From Xanthomonas floridensis (lineage in GTDB: Bacteria > Pseudomonadota > Gammaproteobacteria > Xanthomonadales > Xanthomonadaceae), in the NCBI RefSeq assembly GCF_001642575.1, contig NZ_LXNG01000015.1:1-64000 (forward strand): 64,000 bases of DNA. Direction: 5' to 3'. The translations under genes and the position numbers were made by a program. Of this stretch, positions 18,865 through 31,341 are shown piece by piece. The notes below the pieces were generated by a model, which was not told the DNA's origin, ran no database searches, and saw only the letters and a list, made by a program, of their open reading frames with translations. Positions within the stretch are counted from its first letter, which is position 1. The number at the start of each line of letters is the position of its first letter.

Positions 18865-20643
18865 TCATCGCGCCGGTGTTGCCAACTGCACGTCTGCCCT
18901 GCCCACCGGATTGCGCGGGTCGCTGCCGCCACTGAGCACGTTGCTGCGCTTGTCCCATTCCACGGTCTGCAGGTTGCCCCATACGTGGCTGGAACCGCGC
19001 CCGCCCTCGGCGGTGTCGCCCGGCAGCTTGAGCGCGTGGCCCATCGCTTGCAGGCCCTTGGCGGTCTGCGGCGAGAACGCGTTGCTCTCGGCGTCGATGA
19101 CGTCCGGCAACCACTGGTGGTGGTAGCGCGGCAATGCGCTGACCGCCTGCGCATCCAGCCCGGCGTCGTAACCCAGGATGCCGAGCAGCACCATGGTGAT
19201 GATGCGGCTGCCACCCGGGGTGCCGAGGACGATCGCCTTGTCGGCCGATTCCATGAAGGTGGGCGTCATCGAGCTGAGCATGCGCTTGCCCGGCTTGGGA
19301 GCGTTGGCGGCATAGCCCATCACGCCGAACGCATTCGGCGTGCCCGGCTTGAGCGCGAAGTCGTCCATCTCGTCGTTGAGCAGCACGCCGGTGCCCTTGG
19401 GGATCAGGCCCGAGCCGTACAGCAGGTTGACGGTCTGGGTGGCGCCGACGCGGTTGCCTTCGCCGTCGATGATGGAAAAGTGGGTGGTCTCGTCGTCTTC
19501 CAGCGGCGTGGGGTTACCCGACAACAGATCGCTGGGCGTGGCCTTCTCCGGATTGATGGTGGCACGCAGGCCTTGCGCATAATCCTTGCTGGTCAGCACG
19601 CGCTGCGGCACGTCGACAAAGTCCGGGTCGCCCAGGAAGAAGGTGCGGTCGCGGTAGGCGCGGCGCATCGATTCCACCACCAGATGGGTGCGATGCACGT
19701 CGTCGAGCTTGCTCAGGTCCCAGCCTTCCAGAATCTGCAGCATCGCCGCCAGCGCAATGCCGCCGGACGACGGTGGCGGCGCGGTGGTGATCGTCCAGCC
19801 GCGGTAATCGAACTGGATCGGCGTGCGCTCTTTGACCTTGTAACCGGCCAGTTCTGCCGCGGTCCAGTGGCCGCCGGCCTGCTTGACGCCGGCGATCAGC
19901 TTCTTGGCGGTCTCGCCCTTGTAGAACCCATCGAAGCCCTTGTCGCCGAGCAGCGTCAAGGTGTGCGCCAACTCGGGCTGCTTGAAGATGTCGCCTTCGG
20001 CAATGGGCTTTCCGCCACGCAGGTACACTTCGCGCGTTCCGGGGTACCGCTCCATCACCTCGCGCCGCGAGGCATAGCCCTTGGCCATGCGCGCGTACAC
20101 CGGGAACCCCTCGGTGGCGATGCGGATCGACGGCGCCAGCGATTGCTTCAGCGGCAGCCGGCCATGCTTGGCCGCCAGCTCCACCAGCGCGGCGGGCAGA
20201 CCGGGAATACCGGCCGACCACGGCCCGTTGACCGAGCGGTCGCGATCCAGCTCGCCCTGCTTGTTGAGGAATTTTTCCGGCGTTGCCGATTCGGGCGCGT
20301 ATTCGCGCGCGTCCAGCATCACGTCCTTGCCGGTCTTGGCATCGTGCAGCAGGAAGAATCCACCGCCGCCCAGACCCGAGCTGATCGGCTCGACCACCGC
20401 CAGCGTGGACGACACCGCAATCGCCGCATCGAATGCGTTGCCGCCCTCGCGCAGGATCTGCAGGCCGGCATCGGTGGCCAGCGCATGACCGCTGGCCACG
20501 GCAGCGCCGGGTGGATGCGCAGCGACCGCCGTGGGCGCGCCGGCGGCAGGCGTGCTGCCGTCGGCGGACCAGGCCGGCGGTGCCAGCACGAACGCCAGCA
20601 ACAGCAGGCCACGTGTCGAAAAATGTCGAAAGAAAGTGCTCAC
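18865..20643 (-). CDS. ggt: Gamma-glutamyltransferase
   Basis: Periplasmic enzyme that transfers or hydrolyses the gamma-glutamyl group of glutathione and related compounds. The 592-residue precursor has a signal peptide (about residues 1-27), then the large subunit with GGNAFDAAIA and GLGGGGFFLLHD, and the autocleavage site in ETTHFSI. Thr386 is the expected nucleophile and first residue of the small subunit. YGSGLIPKGTGVLLNDEMDDF and the GSRIITMV region complete the active site. I start at the GTG at 20643, which overlaps the ferredoxin stop by 4 nt (GTGA); the longer frame to 20814 would run through the ferredoxin gene. Translationally coupled to fdx. Confidence 0.95.
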   Translation of the reverse strand: MSTFFRHFSTRGLLLLAFVLAPPAWSADGSTPAAGAPTAVAAHPPGAAVASGHALATDAGLQILREGGNAFDAAIAVSSTLAVVEPISSGLGGGGFFLLHDAKTGKDVMLDAREYAPESATPEKFLNKQGELDRDRSVNGPWSAGIPGLPAALVELAAKHGRLPLKQSLAPSIRIATEGFPVYARMAKGYASRREVMERYPGTREVYLRGGKPIAEGDIFKQPELAHTLTLLGDKGFDGFYKGETAKKLIAGVKQAGGHWTAAELAGYKVKERTPIQFDYRGWTITTAPPPSSGGIALAAMLQILEGWDLSKLDDVHRTHLVVESMRRAYRDRTFFLGDPDFVDVPQRVLTSKDYAQGLRATINPEKATPSDLLSGNPTPLEDDETTHFSIIDGEGNRVGATQTVNLLYGSGLIPKGTGVLLNDEMDDFALKPGTPNAFGVMGYAANAPKPGKRMLSSMTPTFMESADKAIVLGTPGGSRIITMVLLGILGYDAGLDAQAVSALPRYHHQWLPDVIDAESNAFSPQTAKGLQAMGHALKLPGDTAEGGRGSSHVWGNLQTVEWDKRSNVLSGGSDPRNPVGRADVQLATPAR

Positions 20644-20924
20644 GGGGCGGGAGGCTCCTGTTCGTACAGTTCGGGATGATCGCGCTGCAGCTGCATGAGC
20701 TTGGCCAGCAATTGATCGTGGGTTTCCGGGATGTCCGGATCCGGGTCGATGCATTCGACCGGGCACACCACCACGCACTGCGCTTCGTCGAAATGGCCCA
20801 CGCACTCGGTGCAACGCGCCGGGTCGATCACATAGATGGTTTCGCCCATCGAGATCGCCTGATTCGGACAGGCCGGCTCGCAGACATCGCAGTTGACGCA
20901 GAGCTCGTTGATTTTCAGCGACAT
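20640..20924 (-). CDS. YfhL-type 2[4Fe-4S] ferredoxin
   Basis: A 94-residue electron carrier. Cys9, Cys12, Cys15 and Cys19 form the first CX2CX2CX3CP motif. Cys38, Cys41, Cys50 and Cys54 form the second, with an 8-residue insertion between its second and third cysteines, typical of the Allochromatium/YfhL subgroup with low-potential clusters. The start at 20924 (MSLKINELC) matches the family; the longer frame to 21113 has no similarity. It overlaps ggt by 4 nt. Between it and the upstream lipoprotein gene lies a 234-nt gap probably holding its promoter. Confidence 0.93.
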   Translation of the reverse strand: MSLKINELCVNCDVCEPACPNQAISMGETIYVIDPARCTECVGHFDEAQCVVVCPVECIDPDPDIPETHDQLLAKLMQLQRDHPELYEQEPPAP

Positions 20925-21158
20925 ATCGACACCACCATGCGATGCGAGGCAGCGCGATTCAACTGCAGGCGCTGGAACGCAACGTACTGCTGCAGGCAGG
21001 CGCACACGGCGCAGACGATCAGCAAATGGACACCGCCTGCGGCGCTGTCGGAGACCGGCCTGACACGGCCGGCTCCGGCAATGTGCGACGTCAGCATGCT
21101 GCTGGCTCCGCACACGGCGGCCGGCTGCGCCCTCCCGCGCATCCGGCCTGGTACGGCA

Positions 21159-21656
21159 TTACTTGGCTTCAACGAAGGTGTATTCCGCGCCCTTGGGCTG
21201 GACGATGGTCTGCACGCGCGCATTCTCGGCGGCATCGCCAATGAACAGCACGCGCACACCCTTCATCGAATCCGGCTGCACGTCCTTGAACGCGGCCTCG
21301 ATCAGGTCGGCCATCTTGGTGGAGGCCGAGGAACCGAAGGCCAGCATGTTGCCCGGCTGCACGCCACGCGCCAGCGCGGTCTTGACGCTTTCCAGCTGAC
21401 GCTCGTAGCTGCCGGCAAACTCGGCATCGGACTCCGGCGGCAAGTAGTAGAGGAACGGGCTGTTGGTGGTTGCGCCCAGGTTCTGGCCGACCACTTCCTG
21501 CAGGTACTTCTTCCAGCCGGCGTTGTCGTCCTTGGCCGGGGCCTTCAGCGGCGCGGGAGCCGCAGCGGCGGTCGGAGCCGGCTCTTCCTTCTTGCAGGCG
21601 GTGACTGCCAGCGCGGCGATCGAAGCGAGCGCCAGAGCGCGCATGGTGTGTTTCAT
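21159..21656 (-). CDS. Hypothetical lipoprotein
   Basis: A 165-residue protein of unknown function. The N-terminus is a lipoprotein signal with cleavage before Cys21 (LAVTAC|KKEE). An Ala/Pro-rich linker (about residues 25-45) leads to a globular domain with NSPFLYYLPP, GSYERQLESVKTALARGVQPGNMLAFGSSASTKMADLI and a C-terminal RVLFIGDAAENARV segment. It sits between coaD (upstream, 48-nt gap) and the ferredoxin gene. Lys-Lys at +2/+3 rather than Asp gives no inner-membrane retention signal, so outer-membrane anchoring is likely. I do not recognise the domain. Confidence 0.85.
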   Translation of the reverse strand: MKHTMRALALASIAALAVTACKKEEPAPTAAAAPAPLKAPAKDDNAGWKKYLQEVVGQNLGATTNSPFLYYLPPESDAEFAGSYERQLESVKTALARGVQPGNMLAFGSSASTKMADLIEAAFKDVQPDSMKGVRVLFIGDAAENARVQTIVQPKGAEYTFVEAK

Positions 21657-21704
21657 GAAACTCCTCCCTTTGAACTGCGTGTGGTGATGTAACGAAAAAT
21701 CGGA

Positions 21705-24973
<3,269 letters not shown>

Positions 24974-24993
24974 GCAGCAGGAGTTGAGCGTGA

Positions 24994-25028
24994 CACAAAG
25001 GCCGGCTTGATGCCGGCCTTTGTGTTTT
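24994..25028 (+). terminator. Intrinsic terminator after htpG
   Basis: A perfect 13-bp stem (CACAAAGGCCGGC and its complement) with a 5-nt loop, followed by TTTT. It begins 21 nt after the htpG stop, at the junction with the convergent GH127 gene. Confidence 0.92.
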
Positions 25029-25140
25029 GAGAGCTCAAGAGTATCGGGCAGGCGGTCCCAGGCCCCTGACGCCCCCACCTCCAACGCAGCGAGGCGATTT
25101 CGCAGTCAGACGGCGGCAAGGCCGGCCCTGTCTGGCCGCC

Positions 25141-27540
25141 TCACGCCGACTCCAACACCCAACACCCGAACGCCGGCCCGGCCGAGTATCCGGTCTCCGG
25201 TTCGATGCGGATCTGCAAGGAGGTACGGCCTGCCAGTGCTGCAGGCAAGGCGTAATCCACATCGACGAAGTCCAGGCCGCGGTTGCCGTCCAGGCGTTCG
25301 TTGGCGATGAGTTCGCCGTCGGCGAGGATGCGGAAGCGGCGGCGGGTTTCGTCGCCCCAGTAACGCAGGCGCAGGATGCGGGCCTGTGCGGTGTTGCGCA
25401 GGGTGAAGGCGATGAAACCGCCGGTGCGGGCGTCGCGGCCGGCGCGGCGGCGGTAGCTCAGTGCGTAGGAGCTGTCGCTGGTGAGGGCGTGCGCCTTCTC
25501 CGATGCTTCCTCGCCCAGCGCGATGCGATCCAGTGCGCGCGCGTCGAGTGCGCGTTGCGCCGCGTCCGCTGCCGCCTGCCCGGCCTGGCGTTGTTGCCAG
25601 GCGGAGGCGTCGCGGTGCTCCAGGTAGACGGCGCTGCGGCGATCGAACTGGGCGTAGAACGGGGAAAACTGCCATTGCCGGGCGCCATCTGAATCGGCAT
25701 CGGCATCGGCATAGGCGTAGTGGCCGTGGGCCGGGAGCGGCCGCAGGCGTTGCAGGACGTCATCGCCGCCGATCAGCACCGGGGTCTTGTTGCTCCACGG
25801 CGTTGCGGCGTCGCCGAGGTCGGCTGCCAACACCAGCGGGCCGCGCATGATCGCGACCCATGCCGGATCGTCGGGCGTGGGTTCCAGCCGCAACGGCATC
25901 TCCAGCTGCAGCGACACGGTGTCGCCAGCGTTCCACAGCCGTTCGATGTGCAGGTAGCCCTCGACCGGCTGCGTTGCTTGCAGCTGCCCGTTGACCTGCA
26001 GCGTGTGCGCGCCGGCCCAGCCGGGCACGCGCAAGGCGAGCATGCGCGTTTCCGCAGGCGCGGCGTCGATGCGCAGCGTCACCTGGCCTTGTTCGGGAAG
26101 CGCGCTACGCAAGCTCAGTGCGAAACCCGCTGCATCGCGCACGCTGGAGGGCACATACAGATTGACGTAAACGCCCTGCCCGTCTTCCCAGTAGATCGAG
26201 TCGCCGAACTGCGCGTGCGCCTCCATGCCGCTGCCGACGCAGCACCAGAAATCGTCGAACGGTGTGGACCAGCCGCGTGCTTCGCCGGCCAACAGCGGTG
26301 TCATGTAGGTGAACATGCCGGTGCGCGGATGTTGCTGCGCCATCACGTGGTTGAGCAGCGTGCGCTCGTAATAGTCGAAATACGCCGCCTGCGGCCCCCA
26401 TTGATACAGATGCCGGGTGAGCTTGAGCATGTTGTAGCTGGCGCAGTGCTCGCAGGTCTGCTCGGTGAGAAACTTCGAAATGCTGTCCGGCTGCTGGAAG
26501 TACTCGCGGTCGCCGTTGCCACCGATCACATAAGTGTGATGGTCGGTGACCGTGTGCCAGAAGAAGCGCGCTGCCGCGCCGGAAGCTGCATCGCCGGTGA
26601 CCTCGTACTCGCGCGCCAGGCCGATCAGCTTGGGAATATTGGTATTGGAATGCTGGTGCACCAGTTCGTCGCGCTGGGCGATCAACGGGTCGAGCACGGC
26701 GTGATGATGCAGGCGCTGCGCCAGTGCCAACCACTGCGCATCGCCGGTTTGCACATGCAACTCGACGAACGATTCGTTGAGGCCACCGAATTCGCAAGAC
26801 AACACTTTCTGCAGCTGCGCATCGTCCAACGCTGCGAAGATGCCTTGCAGGTAACCGGCCAGCCCCACCGCCACCTGCAGCGCCTGTGCATTGCCGCAAT
26901 GCGCATGCACATCGAGCAGGCCGGCGAACAGCTTGTGCCAGGTGTACAGGGGCGCCCAACTGCCATTGAGATAAAACGGTGCAGGGTCGATCTTGCCGCG
27001 CTTGAGCTCATCGAAGACCGCGCGACCGCTTTCGATCTGCCCCGCCGCGTTCTTGCGGGTGAAGCCGGCCACATAGCCATCGCCTACATGCGCCTGGCAA
27101 CGCGCCAGTTCGCTCACCAGATACGCGCTACGCGTGGCGCATTGCGCATCGCCGGTTTGCGCATGCATCAAGGCCAACGCACTGAGATAGTGCCCCAGCG
27201 TATGCCCGGCGATGGTGTCCGCTTCCCAGCCGCCATAGGCGGGCGCCTTCGGATCCAGACCGGCATACAACACGAAGTTGTGCAGCAACCGGTCTGGCTC
27301 CAGCCGCATCAGGTACCGGCGGTTGACCTGCAGTGCGTCCAGAAACAAGGAGGGAGTCAACCGCACATGGTTCAGCGGCACCGCACGCATGCGGCCAGGT
27401 TGGGCGGCGGCAGCATCGGCGGGAAAGCGCAGGAAGCCGGCGGCAACCGCAAGGCTGCTCCAGGCCAGAAACCGGCGCCGCGACAGGCTGCCAACCGGCA
27501 GGCGGGCATCATCGAACTTGCATGCGTCGGTCATTGGCAA
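25141..27540 (-). CDS. GH127 beta-L-arabinofuranosidase, Tat-exported
   Basis: A 799-residue glycosidase of the former DUF1680 family. GH127 enzymes such as HypBA1 release beta-L-arabinofuranose from the arabino-oligosaccharides linked to hydroxyproline in extensin. The N-terminus carries a twin-arginine signal (SRRRFLAW, residues 20-27). An (alpha/alpha)6 barrel follows (about 50-480) with the zinc-thiolate site expected of the family: Glu364 and Cys366 in CEHCASYN, and Cys433-Cys434 in WCCVGSGME, Cys433 being the likely nucleophile. C-terminal beta-sandwich domains follow. Start could also be the ATG two codons on (27534). It is last in the hydroxyproline-associated cluster, 406 nt after the TonB-dependent receptor. 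Confidence 0.92.
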   Translation of the reverse strand: MPMTDACKFDDARLPVGSLSRRRFLAWSSLAVAAGFLRFPADAAAAQPGRMRAVPLNHVRLTPSLFLDALQVNRRYLMRLEPDRLLHNFVLYAGLDPKAPAYGGWEADTIAGHTLGHYLSALALMHAQTGDAQCATRSAYLVSELARCQAHVGDGYVAGFTRKNAAGQIESGRAVFDELKRGKIDPAPFYLNGSWAPLYTWHKLFAGLLDVHAHCGNAQALQVAVGLAGYLQGIFAALDDAQLQKVLSCEFGGLNESFVELHVQTGDAQWLALAQRLHHHAVLDPLIAQRDELVHQHSNTNIPKLIGLAREYEVTGDAASGAAARFFWHTVTDHHTYVIGGNGDREYFQQPDSISKFLTEQTCEHCASYNMLKLTRHLYQWGPQAAYFDYYERTLLNHVMAQQHPRTGMFTYMTPLLAGEARGWSTPFDDFWCCVGSGMEAHAQFGDSIYWEDGQGVYVNLYVPSSVRDAAGFALSLRSALPEQGQVTLRIDAAPAETRMLALRVPGWAGAHTLQVNGQLQATQPVEGYLHIERLWNAGDTVSLQLEMPLRLEPTPDDPAWVAIMRGPLVLAADLGDAATPWSNKTPVLIGGDDVLQRLRPLPAHGHYAYADADADSDGARQWQFSPFYAQFDRRSAVYLEHRDASAWQQRQAGQAAADAAQRALDARALDRIALGEEASEKAHALTSDSSYALSYRRRAGRDARTGGFIAFTLRNTAQARILRLRYWGDETRRRFRILADGELIANERLDGNRGLDFVDVDYALPAALAGRTSLQIRIEPETGYSAGPAFGCWVLESA

Positions 27541-27946
27541 GGCTCGCAGTCGCTGAGAAGACAGGACACACCCACATCATGCAAGCAGGCACGGAAGACG
27601 CGGAACTGCACTGTGCCCGCATCGCGATTCCCTGCGAAACCGGCATACCCAGACTCCTTGCCTCTCCGATGCCGCCACTCCGCCACGCGTGTCGCTCGCA
27701 CGGTGGTCGCTTCATGCATGTCTGCACATCTCATGGGCAACCAATAAGACTGTTTCGGGACCATCGAGTGTGCCAGTTGACGCCTGGAATCAGAAAACAC
27801 GCTTCGCGCGCCCCGACTCCTGTGCCCCACCCGTATCCACCTGGCGGCAGCTCGTGACGACTTGTCAGCCGCACTGCGCACCAGCACGCCAGGCGAACGC
27901 GTACTAACGCCTGGCCCAAGCGCACCGGCATGCCTGCACGCGCACC
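27541..27946. other. 406-nt spacer between TonB receptor and GH127 gene
   Basis: No gene recognised. A hairpin with perfect 8-bp arms (GCCAGGCG/CGCCTGGC, 27888-27915) lies 32 nt past the receptor stop and may reduce read-through, implying that GH127 has its own promoter here. The small ORFs in this gap are overlapping frames with no similarity I can name. Confidence 0.5.
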
Positions 27947-30838
27947 TCAGAACTTCACCGTGGCGCGTGCCCAGTAGAATCGGCCCAGCAGATCGTAAGT
28001 GGCGACGTCGGTGTTGGCATTGCCCACATTGTTGGAGTAATACAGCGGCGGCTGCTTGTTGGCGACATTGTCCACACCTACCTCGAAGCGCGTATGCCAG
28101 GGCTGCACCTCGTAGCCCAGCTGCAGATTGTTGTAGACATATGCGCCGATCTTGCGCACCACGCCGGGAATACCCGCGTCGGCGGACAGGCTCTGGTCCA
28201 GATCGGCATTGCCGATGTCGGTCTTGCCGACGTAGCGAATACGCCAGGTGGCGCTCCAGTCGTCCAACGCCCAGCTCACCGTCCCCAGCGCGCGCCAGCG
28301 CGGGAAATTGCCATAGGCCTGGGTATAGCGACCCACGTTGTGGATAGTGACCGAGCTGGGGTCGGTGGTGTCGGGCAGCACGTCGTAGCGGGTGAGGTAG
28401 GTACCGTTGAGGCTGGCATTGACCCGGCCCCAGGCGGTCTCCGGCAGGCGATAGGTCAGATTGAAATCGATGCCCTTGGCCCACAGCTTGCCCAGGTTGA
28501 CGGTGGGCTCGGCGATGTAATTGATGGTGCCGTTACCATTGCGATGGATCAACGCGCAGAACGCGCTTGCCGAATTGGCGTAGCACTGGTTGAGCACGGT
28601 CTGCGCGGACACGGTGGTGATGGTGTCCTCCAGATCGATGCGCCACCAGTCGGCGCTGAGCGACAGGCCGTCGATCCACTGCGGGTCGTACACCAGGCCC
28701 ACGTCGTACGACTTGCCGGTCTCCGGCTTGAGTTGGTAACCGGCCACCGCGGCGCCGGACACCTTGCCCGACACCTGCCCGTCCGATTGCTGGTAGCTGC
28801 CGTTGGTAGGCACATTGGCGCAGGCCACGCTGTTGCCGCCGGTGTAGCCGTTGCACGGGTCGTTGACGGTGGCAGCATCGCCGGCAACACCGGCATACAA
28901 CTCGTTGATGTTCGGCGCGCGAAACACCTGCGAGACGGTGCCACGCACCAGCAGGTTCTCGATCGGGCGATATTCCAGCGACAGTTTGCTATTGGTCTTG
29001 CTACCGACGGAGCTGTAGTCGGAATAGCGGGTACCCACCGTGACGTTCAACGCGTTGATCCCCGGCAAGTCCTTGAGCAGCGGGAACAGGGCCTCCGCAT
29101 AGGCTTCCCTCACATCAAAACTGCCGCTGAGGGTGGACGAGCAGAATTCGATCACCCCGCACAGGCCGTTCTCATCGCCCGTCCACAGCGCGTCCGATGC
29201 GGTGGTGGAGCGTTCCTTACGGTAGGAGATACCGGCGGCAAGGCTGGCTTCACCGGCAGGCAATTCGAACAGTGAGCCGTTGGCATTGGCCTCGAACTGC
29301 TTGACGGTATAGACGCTGGTCACGATCGGGTTGACCACCATGCCCTGCAGCGTATCCAGGTTGGCGCTGTCATTGAGGTTGAAGAAGTTCAACGGCGTGC
29401 AGCCGGCGGTCGCCGCGCCCGCGGCCCCGCACTTCACCACACCATCGCTGTCCAGGAACGACGGGCCGATCGCCTGATTGAACGTTGCGTAGTCGAGAAA
29501 CCCGTTGTTGATGGACTTCTGCTTGACCTTGCCGTAGTTGAAGGTGGCGTCCCACTGCCAGGAGCTGTCGCCGAAGCGGCCACGCAGACCGGGGCTGATC
29601 TGGAAGTTGTAGGTGTTGTATTGATAACTGCGATTGCCCAGCACGGTGGCGCGCGTGTTCAAGTCGTTGTAGGACGTGCCAGTGGTGCGATCGGTGCCGA
29701 AGTTGACCCCGAACGGGTTGTAGTAACTCTGCGACGACACCAGGATGTTGTCGCCGTTGGAGAAGATCGGGATCGGCGCGATGATCGATGCCGACTCGGT
29801 TTTACTGAACCAGGTGTTGACGTACCCCTCAACGCTGTCGCTGAAGCGAAATGTCCCCAGCAGGAAGGCATTGGTGCGTTTCTGCGGGGTCTGCAGCAGA
29901 TTGAAGGGCTGGTAGTTATACGAATCTGCGCTGGCGTTGTAACAATGGAAATCGCCCGGGCCGGCACGCCCGCTGACGCCACTGTTGAGCGTGACGCGGC
30001 TGCAGCCATTGGTCTGGGCGAGTTGCGCTGATTGATCGGAACCGTCGTTGAAATTGACCGTGCCGGTAGGCGTGGCGGAAGAGCCCTGCTTGACCGGCTG
30101 ACCATCCATCAAGGCCAGCGCATCCCGGGAATATGCACGTGCGCCTGCCGATACCGGGTCGATGCTGTGATACGACAGCCCGCCGATCAGGCTGCCGCGC
30201 TCCCAGGTCTTGCCGGTGGTGAGCGCGAAGTTTCGACGGTTGCCATCGCGCTCGCTGCTGGTGCCGAAGTCGCTGCTGAACTGCACGCCGTCGAAGTGCG
30301 TGCGCAAAATAAAGTTGACCACGCCGCCGATGGCGTCGGAGCCATACACCGCAGATGCGCCATCGCTGAGCACTTCGATGCGCTCGATCATGCTGGATGG
30401 AATCGCGTTGACATCGTTGTAGGCCAGGCGGATGCCGTTGACCAGCACCAGCGTGCGCTTGTCACCCAGGCCGCGCAGCGAGACCGCCGATGCGCCGGTA
30501 CCGCCACCGTTATTGGTGTACGGGTTGGTGGCATTGCCGGCGATCGATGGCAATTCCTGCAAGAGATCGCCCACCGTGGCCTTGCCGGTGGCGGCGATCT
30601 GTTCCTGGCTTACCGTGACCACCGGGTTGGCGGTTTCAGTATCCACACGACGCAGGCGCGAGCCGGTGACCACCACGCTGTCCAGCGTTTGGGTTGCATC
30701 GCCGGCTGCCTGTTGTGCCTGCGCCGGTGCCGCCGCACCTGCAAACAGCGCCACCGACAAAGCGCTGCTAAGCACGTGCTGGATCGGGCGGGTGGCGGCA
30801 GCGCGGTTGGGAGAATGAGGCAACAACGACATCGGCAT
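27947..30838 (-). CDS. TonB-dependent outer-membrane receptor (hydrolase-linked)
   Basis: A 963-residue receptor. A signal peptide (about residues 15-43, ending AAPAQAQQ) is followed by a TonB-box-like stretch (LDSVVVTGSRL), a plug domain (about 65-190, with SIAGNATNP, VSLRGLGDKRTLVLVNGIR, GSDAIGGVVNFILR) and a long barrel ending in FYWARATVKF. I start at 30838 because AGGAGCT sits just upstream and the frame before it has no signal-like sequence. Plug motifs are of the large-substrate type common in carbohydrate or peptide uptake. Flanked by GH127 and an S9 peptidase, it may import glycopeptides or arabino-oligosaccharides; the ligand is inferred. Confidence 0.93.
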   Translation of the reverse strand: MPMSLLPHSPNRAAATRPIQHVLSSALSVALFAGAAAPAQAQQAAGDATQTLDSVVVTGSRLRRVDTETANPVVTVSQEQIAATGKATVGDLLQELPSIAGNATNPYTNNGGGTGASAVSLRGLGDKRTLVLVNGIRLAYNDVNAIPSSMIERIEVLSDGASAVYGSDAIGGVVNFILRTHFDGVQFSSDFGTSSERDGNRRNFALTTGKTWERGSLIGGLSYHSIDPVSAGARAYSRDALALMDGQPVKQGSSATPTGTVNFNDGSDQSAQLAQTNGCSRVTLNSGVSGRAGPGDFHCYNASADSYNYQPFNLLQTPQKRTNAFLLGTFRFSDSVEGYVNTWFSKTESASIIAPIPIFSNGDNILVSSQSYYNPFGVNFGTDRTTGTSYNDLNTRATVLGNRSYQYNTYNFQISPGLRGRFGDSSWQWDATFNYGKVKQKSINNGFLDYATFNQAIGPSFLDSDGVVKCGAAGAATAGCTPLNFFNLNDSANLDTLQGMVVNPIVTSVYTVKQFEANANGSLFELPAGEASLAAGISYRKERSTTASDALWTGDENGLCGVIEFCSSTLSGSFDVREAYAEALFPLLKDLPGINALNVTVGTRYSDYSSVGSKTNSKLSLEYRPIENLLVRGTVSQVFRAPNINELYAGVAGDAATVNDPCNGYTGGNSVACANVPTNGSYQQSDGQVSGKVSGAAVAGYQLKPETGKSYDVGLVYDPQWIDGLSLSADWWRIDLEDTITTVSAQTVLNQCYANSASAFCALIHRNGNGTINYIAEPTVNLGKLWAKGIDFNLTYRLPETAWGRVNASLNGTYLTRYDVLPDTTDPSSVTIHNVGRYTQAYGNFPRWRALGTVSWALDDWSATWRIRYVGKTDIGNADLDQSLSADAGIPGVVRKIGAYVYNNLQLGYEVQPWHTRFEVGVDNVANKQPPLYYSNNVGNANTDVATYDLLGRFYWARATVKF

Positions 30839-31341
30839 GCGGAGCTCCTGGGAGAACGTGGGCAAACGATCGGCAACACAGGTCCGTGCCGGCATGCGCC
30901 AGCGCAGGTCAGGACAGGGAGCAGCACACCGCCGCACACCCAGTGCGACGCGCGTGCTGCGGGCACGCTCGACACCTGCCAGGCGCACGCCTGTTCTCGG
31001 CTGCGCGCAATGCGCGGTGTCGGATGGATGTCGGTACGCAGCGGTGTCGCCCAATGCGATCCGCTTTCATCAGCTGGTCACAATGTGCCTGTGCGCACGC
31101 GCGGCGTCTTGTCGCATTTGGCGACAGCGCATGCGGAAAACAGCATGGTTGGCTCGCGCATGCGCGAGCACTGCAGCGCTGGTGCGGTTGGGCCTGATCC
31201 CTCCACCGTCATCCGCGTAGCCTCGCCCCCGTGGCCATCGGCATGCACGGTGATTACAGCTGCATGGCTGGCCCGACGCGTCTGCGCGATGGCGACAGCC
31301 AGCCTGGCCGGATCACGCCAATCGCGGCGCCGCGCCGCGCA
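30839..31341. promoter_or_regulatory. 503-nt upstream region of TonB receptor with palindrome
   Basis: No gene seen. It separates the S9 peptidase stop from the receptor start and should hold the receptor promoter. A small palindrome, TGTCGC-N5-GCGACA (31110-31126), lies about 270 nt upstream of the receptor start and could be an operator. I cannot assign -35/-10 boxes with confidence. Confidence 0.35.
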
